NCBI GenBank assembly: GCA_900547125.1
Contig: URFU01000033.1
Coordinates: 1-18,499, forward strand
Direction of reading: 5' to 3'
Source of the DNA: an uncultured Collinsella sp.
GTDB taxonomy: Bacteria > Actinomycetota > Coriobacteriia > Coriobacteriales > Coriobacteriaceae
DNA: 18,499 bases
The notes below the pieces were generated by a model, which ran no database searches, was not told the origin of the DNA, and saw only the letters and a program-made list of their open reading frames with translations. Both the position numbers and the translations under genes were made by a program. Below are positions 6,900-12,567 of this stretch, piece by piece; positions within the stretch are counted from its first letter, which is position 1; each line of letters starts with the position of its first letter.

Positions 6900-8186
6900 A
6901 TGTCGGTCGATATAGCCACGTATGTCCACGATCTTGCCGTTGAGGCCAAGGCCGCTTCGGGCGCGCTTGCCACGGCGAGTGATGTCCAGCGTCAGGAGGC
7001 CGTGCGTGCCATGGCCGCGGCACTGCGCGATGGTGCCGATTCTATCGTTGCCGCCAACGAGCTCGATATGTCTGCCGCGCGCGATGCGGGGACATCGGCT
7101 GGCCTGCTCGATCGCCTGTTGCTGACGCCCGAGCGCGTCGAGGGCATGGCCGCCGGCTTGGAGAATCTTGCCGAGCTGCCCGATCCCGTCGGCCGCGTGC
7201 TCGACCACCGCGTGCTTGCAAGTGGTGTGGACCTCACCCGCGTGAGCGTTCCGCTGGGCCTGGTCGCCGTGGTCTACGAGGCGCGCCCCAACGTGACAGC
7301 CGACGCCGCGGGCATCTGCATCCGCACCGGCAACGCCTGCATTCTGCGCGGCGGTTCGCTGGCCTATCACTCGTGCGCCATGATTACCGAGCTACTGGCC
7401 GATGCCCTCGAGGCGCAAGGCTTCCCGCGCGAGGCCGTCTCGATGATCGAGTCCACCGACCGCGAGGCCACCGGCGAGCTCATGAAGCTTCGCGGCATCG
7501 TCGATGTGCTCATTCCGCGTGGCGGTGCTGGCCTGATTCAGCGCTGCGTGCGCGAGTCGCTCGTACCGGTTATCGAGACGGGCACGGGCAACTGCCACAT
7601 CTACGTGCATGAATCCGCCGACTTCGATAAAGCGCTCAATATTATCGTCAACGCCAAGACCCAGCGTGTGGGCGTGTGCAATGCCGCCGAGTCGCTGCTG
7701 GTCGACCGCGCCGTGGCAGATTCGTTTTTGCCCGCGGCCGTGGCGGTGTTGCACGACCACGGTGTGCTGATTCACGGTGACGAGGCCACGTGCGCCGCAT
7801 GCGCCGATGCCGGTCTTGCCGAGGGCGATGACTTTGTTGCCGCAACCGAGGAGGACTGGGGCCGCGAGTATCTGGCGCTCGAGATGAGCGTGAAGGTCGT
7901 GGCGAACGAGGACGAGGCCATCGTGCACATCAACCGCTATGGCACCATGCATTCCGAGGCTATCATCGCCGAGGACGCGGACGCCTGCGAGCGCTTCTTG
8001 GACAAGGTCGATGCCTCGGCCGTGTATGCCAACGCCAGTACGCGCTTTACCGACGGCGGCGAGTTTGGCCTGGGCGCGGAGATCGGCATCTCGACCCAAA
8101 AGCTCCACGCCCGCGGCCCCTTTGCCGCCGAGGCCCTCACCACCTACAAATACAAGCTCCGCGGCACCGGCCAGGTCCGTCCCTAA
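6900..8186 (+). CDS. proA: Gamma-glutamyl phosphate reductase (glutamate-5-semialdehyde dehydrogenase) ProA
   Basis: A 428-residue full-length ProA. It reduces gamma-glutamyl phosphate to glutamate-5-semialdehyde with NADPH, the second step of proline synthesis. Signatures: VPLGLVAVVYEARPNVTADAAG (117-138), LRGGSLAYHS, DVLIPRGGAGLI, VIETGTGNCHIYV (224-236), and the catalytic cysteine in QRVGVCNAAE (Cys260). The C-terminus has YGTMHSEAI, NASTRFTDGGEFGLGAEIGIST and the family's closing ARGPFAAEALTTYKYKLRGTGQVR. ATG at 6900 follows GAGAAAGGG. proB (glutamate 5-kinase) is not adjacent and no proline gene is seen nearby, so the gene appears to stand alone. No plus-strand terminator is evident: the hairpin at 8204-8240 has its U-run on the minus strand, though it may still block read-through. 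Confidence 0.97.
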   Translation: MSVDIATYVHDLAVEAKAASGALATASDVQRQEAVRAMAAALRDGADSIVAANELDMSAARDAGTSAGLLDRLLLTPERVEGMAAGLENLAELPDPVGRVLDHRVLASGVDLTRVSVPLGLVAVVYEARPNVTADAAGICIRTGNACILRGGSLAYHSCAMITELLADALEAQGFPREAVSMIESTDREATGELMKLRGIVDVLIPRGGAGLIQRCVRESLVPVIETGTGNCHIYVHESADFDKALNIIVNAKTQRVGVCNAAESLLVDRAVADSFLPAAVAVLHDHGVLIHGDEATCAACADAGLAEGDDFVAATEEDWGREYLALEMSVKVVANEDEAIVHINRYGTMHSEAIIAEDADACERFLDKVDASAVYANASTRFTDGGEFGLGAEIGISTQKLHARGPFAAEALTTYKYKLRGTGQVRP

Positions 8187-8203
8187 ACCTCTCGCAAACG
8201 AAA

Positions 8204-8240
8204 AACCACCACAAAGGTGCCTGTCCCCTTTGTGGTGGTT
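8204..8240 (-). terminator. Intrinsic terminator of the HD-domain gene (GGGGACAGG-loop repeat, copy 1)
   Basis: Perfect 14-bp arms (8204-8217 and 8227-8240; AACCACCACAAAGG and its complement) enclose a 9-nt loop. On the minus strand the hairpin starts 17 bp after the HD gene stop and is followed by TTT-CG-TTT. Its core is identical to the hairpin at 8921-8961. It lies between convergent proA and HD genes. Confidence 0.85.
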
Positions 8241-8257
8241 ATAGGTGGCGTGGGCGG

Positions 8258-8857
8258 TTAGGCCTGGAAGGTATCGCGATCGGGTGCGAAGGACTGCATG
8301 GCCGCGATGGTGCGGTCGAAGCGCTCGGGGAGCTCCCAACCCAGCATCTCGGCGCCCTGCGAAATCACGTCGCGCGAGCAGCCGGCGGCAAAGCGCTTGT
8401 CCTTGAACTTCTTCTTGAGCGACTTGGTCGTAAAGTCCATGACGCTTTTGCTCGGACGCATGATGACGGCGGCCCCGATTAGGCCGGTGAGCTCATCGCA
8501 GGCAAACAGGATCTTTTCCATCTGCAGCTCGGGCTTGGGCAGCGAAGAGTTGAAATCGGACGTGTGCGTCTGGATGGCGCGGATAAGCTCAGGCGATGCG
8601 CCCTCGCCCTCGAGGATCTCGGCCGCATAGATGGTGTGGTTCACGGGGTCGTCCTCATGCTCCTCCCAATCCAGGTCGTGCAGCAGACCGACGATGCCCC
8701 AAAACTCCTCGTTCTCGGGGTCGAACTCGCGCGCAAAGTAGCGCATGGTGCCCTCGACCGTTTCGCCGTGGGTGATGTGGAACGGGTCCTTGTTGTGCTC
8801 GTTGAGCAATTCGAACGCACGGTCGCGGGTGATTCCGGCGGAAAGCAGCTCTGCCAT
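8258..8857 (-). CDS. HD-domain protein (putative metal-dependent phosphohydrolase)
   Basis: A 199-residue soluble protein with a compact HD domain. A candidate first His (His30 in ITHGETVE) is followed by the diagnostic His60-Asp61 in VGLLHDLDWEEHEDD, further His residues (His74 and His98 in QTHTSD), and Asp121 in ACDELTG. HD proteins bind divalent metal and hydrolyse phosphoester bonds of nucleotides or related compounds; the HD pair plus a later CDELTG matches a widespread uncharacterised bacterial HD subfamily. The C-terminal part (LKKKFKDKRFAAGCSRD, then AEMLGWELPERFDRTIAAM) is helical. ATG at 8857 has AAGGAG 7 nt upstream. The substrate is unknown. The gene is bracketed on both sides by copies of the same terminator hairpin and is therefore probably monocistronic. 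Confidence 0.85.
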   Translation of the reverse strand: MAELLSAGITRDRAFELLNEHNKDPFHITHGETVEGTMRYFAREFDPENEEFWGIVGLLHDLDWEEHEDDPVNHTIYAAEILEGEGASPELIRAIQTHTSDFNSSLPKPELQMEKILFACDELTGLIGAAVIMRPSKSVMDFTTKSLKKKFKDKRFAAGCSRDVISQGAEMLGWELPERFDRTIAAMQSFAPDRDTFQA

Positions 8858-8920
8858 AAAAGACTCCTTGTGCTCGTAGGTATCGCTAAGAATGAATACT
8901 ACTGGAACGACTAGAACGAA

Positions 8921-8961
8921 AAAACCACCACAAAGGTGCCTGTCCCCTTTGTGGTGGTTTT
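8921..8961 (-). terminator. Intrinsic terminator of the carD-family gene (GGGGACAGG-loop repeat, copy 2)
   Basis: Perfect 16-bp arms (8921-8936 and 8946-8961) and the same 9-nt loop as the copy at 8204-8240. On the minus strand it begins 12 bp after the CarD-family stop and runs into TTTTTT-CG-TT, a proper U-tract. It separates carD from the HD gene downstream. Confidence 0.9.
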
Positions 8962-8973
8962 GGCGTGGGCAGG

Positions 8974-9459
8974 TTAGTTGAGGGCGGCTTGGGCTAGGCG
9001 GGCCTCGGCGGCCTCTTCGGTGACGCCCAGGGCCACGGCGAACTCCTCGATGGAGCGGCGCTTGGCTTCCTTGAGTACGCGCATGTAATAAGAGCTGGGC
9101 TTTTTATCTGCTTCCTCGGCCTGGCGAATACGGTGCATCATGGTTTTTGCCACGCGAACCGTCTCGGGCGCGCCCAGTTTGAGCTGCTGCTTAAAGTGTG
9201 TCTCCTCGAGCGAGCTGTTGCGCTCGGTAAAGGTGTCGCACTCCAGCTCGTCGTAGTGGCTCAGCAGGTGCTCGGCATCTTGCTGGGAGATGGCGGCATG
9301 CAGACGGTCGGCCTGCGCCACGGGGTACATGAGGATCGTCTGCGCATGTCCCTGCTTGGTCTCGAGCAACAACATGGGCTGCGGCGTGTCGTCCCTAAAG
9401 CCGACGACGGTGCAGACTCCCTGACCCGGATGAATGACGTGTTGACCGATTGAGAACAT
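8974..9459 (-). CDS. carD: CarD-family transcriptional regulator
   Basis: A 161-residue protein matching CarD/CdnL in length (M. tuberculosis CarD is 162). The N-terminal RNA polymerase-interacting domain begins FSIGQHVIHPGQGVCTVVGF and continues through PMLLLETKQGHAQTILMYPVAQADRL (to about residue 55). The rest is helical: ETVRVAKTMMHRIRQAEE, SSYYMRVLKEAKRRSIEEFAVALG and EEAAEARL. CarD binds the RNAP beta subunit and stabilises or modulates the open complex at many promoters. Start: ATG at 9459 with TTGGAGG 5 nt upstream. A genome may carry more than one paralogue, so whether this is the essential housekeeping CarD cannot be told. An inverted repeat ATACG (9474-9478) / CGTAT (9485-9489) just upstream of the ribosome binding site could be an operator, but it is short. 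Confidence 0.9.
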   Translation of the reverse strand: MFSIGQHVIHPGQGVCTVVGFRDDTPQPMLLLETKQGHAQTILMYPVAQADRLHAAISQQDAEHLLSHYDELECDTFTERNSSLEETHFKQQLKLGAPETVRVAKTMMHRIRQAEEADKKPSSYYMRVLKEAKRRSIEEFAVALGVTEEAAEARLAQAALN

Positions 9460-9801
9460 GCTACCTCCAACTTATACGAATTTACGTATGCTAAGAATAC
9501 CACGCTGACGTGCGCAAACCATCACTTTATGCAGGAAAAGCACACAACTCCGATAGGTAAGAGTATTCGATAAATAGAACGGCTTATTCATACGTTTATG
9601 CATTTCTAGAACGTGTATAAACAGCAGGCAAATCGCCAACTTTGTACCGTCGCGCAAGAGCAGTAGTCATTTTTGTGCATATGCAATATCTATTAGCTTT
9701 ACCCTGCGACAGTAGTTACTGCTTGTGATAGAGTGCTACAAACTCTGGCTTTTGCCCTACGAGTGACCAAGAGCTCGGGGGCTTTAACACAAGGAGGATC
9801 T
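9460..9801. other. AT-richer divergent intergenic region between carD and argS
   Basis: A 342-bp gap without a convincing gene; base composition is clearly AT-richer than the flanking genes. It should hold both divergent promoters. On the minus strand TATTCT (9495-9500) could be the carD -10 box. On the plus strand TGC-TACAAA (9735-9742) with TTACTG about 15 bp before it is a weak argS candidate. A palindrome TGCATATGCA lies at 9677-9686. No T-box leader features (specifier, antiterminator) were recognised upstream of argS. Confidence 0.5.
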
Positions 9802-11655
9802 ATGCCCGAGAAGATTGAAGAGCTGGTACGCGCTGCGCTTGCTGCGGCCCAGGAGGCCGGCGACCTTTCCGCATTTGAACTTGACGATTGCGCTATCGAG
9901 CGACCGGCTGACACTTCTCATGGCGAGTGGACCTCCACCATGGCCCTGAAGTCCGCCAAGCTGGCTCATTGCGCCCCGCGCAAGATCGCCGAGGCCGTCG
10001 TCGCCCATATGCCCGAGGACCCCGCAATCGAGAAGGTCGAGATCGCCGGTCCTGGCTTCATCAACTTCTACCTCTCCGTCGCCGTCAAGAACGCCATCTT
10101 TGGCGAGGCCCGCGAGAAGGGTATGGACTTCGCTAAGTCCAACGTCGGTGGCGGCCTGAAGACCCAGGTCGAGTTCGTCTCCGCCAACCCCGTCGGCCCC
10201 ATGCACATCGGCCACGGCCGCTGGGCCGCGCTGGGCGACTCCCTTTGCCGCGTCATGGACCACGCCGGTTACGACATTCAGCGTGAGTTCTACATCAACG
10301 ATCACGGCTCTCAGATGAACACCTTCGGCAACTCCATCAGCACGCGCTATATGCAGCTTGCCGACATTATCGCCAAGCAGGGCGTGGATATCGACGAGGC
10401 TCACAAGATTCTGATCGCCGACCGCGACGCCTTTGTTGCCGACGAGAGCGACGAGCACCCCGAGACCCATCCGTATCAGGACAACTTTGCCGAGACTCTG
10501 GGCAAGGACTCCTACGGCGGCGACTACATCATCGACGAGGCTGCCGAGTTCTGGCGCACCGACGGCGATAAGTGGGTCAACGCCGATCCGCAGGAGCGCA
10601 TGGAGAGCTTCCGCGAGCGCGGCTACGTAAAGATGGTCGACAACATGCGCGACCTTTGCCACGCCGTTAACTGCGACTTTGATCGTTGGTTCTCCGAGCG
10701 CTCTCTGTACGTGAAGGACACCGAGGGCGAGACCGCCGGCACCTCCGCCGTCGACCGCGCTTTTGAGAAGCTCGACAAGATGGGCTATCTCTACACCAAG
10801 GACGGCGCCCTGTGGTTCCGCTCCACCGACCTAGGCGACGACAAGGACCGCGTCCTGATCAAGTCCGATGGCGAGTACACCTACTTCGCCTCCGACGTTG
10901 CCTATCACTGGGATAAGTTCCAGCGCGTCGACCACGTCATCGACATCTGGGGCGCCGACCACCACGGCTACATCGAGCGCGTCCGCTGCGTCTGCGACGC
11001 TCTTGGCTATCCCGGCAAGTTTGAGGTTCTGCTGGGCCAGCTCGTCAACCTGCTGCGCAACGGCAAGCCCGTCCGTATGTCCAAGCGCAAGGGCACCATG
11101 GTGACCCTGCAGGAACTCGTCGACGAGGTCGGCTCTGACGCCGCCCGCTACACGCTCATCTCCAAGAGCTCCAACCAGATGGTCGACTTCGACATTGAGG
11201 CCGTCAAGAAGCGCGACAACTCCAACCCGGTCTATTACGTGCAGTATGCTCACGCTCGCGTGTGCTCCATCCTGCGTCGTGCCGCAGACGTTACCGCCGA
11301 GCAGGCCGCTGAGATGGGCATGAAGGCCGTCGCCGAGAAGGCCATCGGCGAGAATGTCGATTACTCGCTGCTGACCGACCCGACCGAGCTTGCCCTTTCG
11401 CGTAAGCTCAACGAGCTCACCGACCTCATCGGTAGCTGCGCTCGCGATCGCGCTCCGTTCCGCCTGACTCACTTTGCCGAGGAACTCGCCGGCGACTTCC
11501 ACAGCTTCTACGCCGCCTGCCAGGTCCTTCCGAGCGAGGGCCGTCCCGTCGACCCTGCGCTCTCGCGAGCCCGTTTGGCCGCCTGCGACGCCGTCCGTGT
11601 GACGCTCGCCCTGGTGCTTACCCTCGTTGGCGTTTCTGCCCCCGAGCAGATGTAA
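9802..11655 (+). CDS. argS: Arginyl-tRNA synthetase
   Basis: A 617-residue class I ArgRS that charges tRNA-Arg. Domain order: N-terminal Add-1 domain (1-110, with KIAEAVVAHM and AGPGFINFYL), the HIGH motif in NPVGPMHIGHGR (HIGH at 135-138), YINDHGSQM, and an insert at about 190-265. ASDVAYHWDKF and IWGADHHGYI follow, then the KMSKS-equivalent MSKRKG (426-431). The DALR anticodon-binding domain starts at YVQYAHARVCSILRRA, and the protein ends in the usual way (VGVSAPEQM). An upstream in-frame start at 9733 is rejected because AAGGAGG (9791-9797) sits right before the ATG at 9802. Codon use is strongly biased to C-ending codons, as expected of a highly expressed gene. It is monocistronic, with its own terminator. 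Confidence 0.97.
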   Translation: MPEKIEELVRAALAAAQEAGDLSAFELDDCAIERPADTSHGEWTSTMALKSAKLAHCAPRKIAEAVVAHMPEDPAIEKVEIAGPGFINFYLSVAVKNAIFGEAREKGMDFAKSNVGGGLKTQVEFVSANPVGPMHIGHGRWAALGDSLCRVMDHAGYDIQREFYINDHGSQMNTFGNSISTRYMQLADIIAKQGVDIDEAHKILIADRDAFVADESDEHPETHPYQDNFAETLGKDSYGGDYIIDEAAEFWRTDGDKWVNADPQERMESFRERGYVKMVDNMRDLCHAVNCDFDRWFSERSLYVKDTEGETAGTSAVDRAFEKLDKMGYLYTKDGALWFRSTDLGDDKDRVLIKSDGEYTYFASDVAYHWDKFQRVDHVIDIWGADHHGYIERVRCVCDALGYPGKFEVLLGQLVNLLRNGKPVRMSKRKGTMVTLQELVDEVGSDAARYTLISKSSNQMVDFDIEAVKKRDNSNPVYYVQYAHARVCSILRRAADVTAEQAAEMGMKAVAEKAIGENVDYSLLTDPTELALSRKLNELTDLIGSCARDRAPFRLTHFAEELAGDFHSFYAACQVLPSEGRPVDPALSRARLAACDAVRVTLALVLTLVGVSAPEQM

Positions 11656-11701
11656 GCGCTGGTCGTTTGACTGCGTTGGTTTGGTTTGACTGAGCCTCGA
11701 A

Positions 11702-11734
11702 AGCCCGATCTCCCATGCGGAGGTCGGGTTTTTT
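11702..11734 (+). terminator. Intrinsic terminator of argS
   Basis: Stem CCCGATCTCC (11704-11713) / GGAGGTCGGG (11719-11728) with one G-T wobble and a 5-nt loop, followed directly by TTTTTT. It lies about 50 bp after the argS stop. Confidence 0.93.
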
Positions 11735-11781
11735 GCGTTTAGCGGTGCTTTTTGGCGTGTTGGAAAATGCTACCAAATCGC

Positions 11782-11929
11782 AACTATACCGGTTTACTAC
11801 GATGAATCGAGGGATTCCAATCACACGGGCTTTTCACCGAAAAGTGCAAGCCATCTAGCTGGGGTTTTATTTTTTCGGTTTTTGGCGTGGTCGTGGTTGA
11901 GCGATTCATCGTAGTAAACGGCCATAGTT
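11782..11929. repeat. Long inverted-repeat element A upstream of rho (148 bp)
   Basis: The perfect 18-bp inner arms GTTTACTACGATGAATCG (11792-11809) and its complement (11902-11919) are flanked by a mismatched 4-bp block and then AACTAT (11782-11787) / ATAGTT (11924-11929). That makes 25 matches over 28 bp. The 92-bp interior contains a smaller hairpin, CTTTTC-ACC-GAAAAG (11830-11844), and a T-rich run. There is no convincing coding capacity. It looks like a non-autonomous mobile element or a structured intergenic repeat. Confidence 0.75.
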
Positions 11930-12000
11930 TTGAAAATGACCCTAGGGGACGGAGGAAAACGGATCATTTTTGTCCCGTGGAGGAACGGTGGGATACCTTC

Positions 12001-12162
12001 TGCCAAGAATCGGGGGCATCTACTACGTTTAAGTGCGTACCCCGAACCACGCCGAAAATCGCAATATTAAAACCGCAGGTAGCAGGTCTGCGACTTTCGA
12101 AAAATAGTGAGTATGGTCAGGGGTGCGGGGGCAAACGTAGTAGATGGGCGCGATTCGTGGCA
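12001..12162. repeat. Long inverted-repeat element B upstream of rho (162 bp)
   Basis: The perfect 14-bp inner arms CATCTACTACGTTT (12017-12030) and its complement (12133-12146) are extended by TGCCAAGAATCG-type outer arms. The total is 26 matches over 30 bp (12001-12030 against 12133-12162), again with a mismatched block between outer and inner arms. The 102-bp interior has a small stem, CGCAG/CTGCG (12074-12092). It shares the TACTACG arm motif and the two-part arm layout with element A, 71 bp away. Confidence 0.75.
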
Positions 12163-12395
12163 CATCGATCTTGGGGCCGATGCCCTTGTCCCTTAGCTGT
12201 TCCGTTTTCTCGATGCTTGAGGCTTGATCTGCCTTCTTCTTATGAGTTGCGGTGGAATGGTTCCTGCTTGAGAGGTGCCGGCCGGGATTTGGGAACTATT
12301 TCACCGCGGCTTATGATGTGGCGATGGTGTACGCCGGAACTTTGTAAAGAGCATCCCTTTTGACTAGTCGTTTAAGAACGTCCCCGATGACTAAG
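12163..12395. other. Gene-free stretch before the rho promoter
   Basis: No convincing ORF, tRNA or known RNA was seen here. It ends with a GACTAGTC palindrome (12362-12369), and TAGTC (12365-12369) / GACTA (12388-12392) surround a GTCCCC (12380-12385), another member of the GGGGAC repeat group. The rest is featureless by eye. Confidence 0.5.
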
Positions 12396-12423
12396 TTGCA
12401 GGTGGTTGCGGTTGTGTTACACT
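12396..12423 (+). promoter_or_regulatory. Putative rho promoter
   Basis: TTGCAG (12396-12401), a 16-bp spacer, then TACACT (12418-12423). Transcription would start near 12430, giving a leader of about 140 nt. Confidence 0.5.
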
Positions 12424-12567
12424 AACGCTGCGTATATAACGCAATCATCTCTATACAGATCAATGATGTCCGTCGGTATTTGACGGAGCTAGACTGTTTA
12501 GCCGCCCTGAAGGTTTATGCAGGGAGCATGTGATCACAGGGCTTGAAAAGAAAGTTGAGCAAACACT
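12424..12567 (+). promoter_or_regulatory. Structured rho 5' leader
   Basis: About 140 nt of likely untranslated leader with several short stems: GCGT/ACGC (12430-12442), TCCGTC/GACGGA (12469-12474 with 12482-12487), GCTA/TAGC (12488-12502) and CCCTG/CAGGG (12505-12509 with 12520-12524). Only a weak purine-rich site (GAAAAGAAAG, about 12545-12554) precedes the GTG start. Known rho genes are autogenously attenuated in their leaders, so control here is plausible but inferred. Confidence 0.4.

Noticed and set aside
9472..9657. 61-codon minus-strand ORF upstream of carD
   Set aside because: It lies in the AT-richer gap and overlaps the carD promoter and ribosome binding site region, with no family resemblance.
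9706..9801. Possible T-box leader of argS
   Set aside because: I could not find a specifier loop or a TGGN-containing antiterminator, and no terminator precedes the argS start.
11792..12146. CRISPR array or phage attachment site in the argS-rho gap
   Set aside because: The repeats are inverted rather than regularly spaced direct repeats, and no integrase or cas gene is in the window.
11821..12363. Short ORFs (61 and 158 codons) in the argS-rho gap
   Set aside because: They cross the inverted-repeat elements, lack ribosome binding sites and show no protein-like pattern. They are better explained as open frames in repeat DNA.
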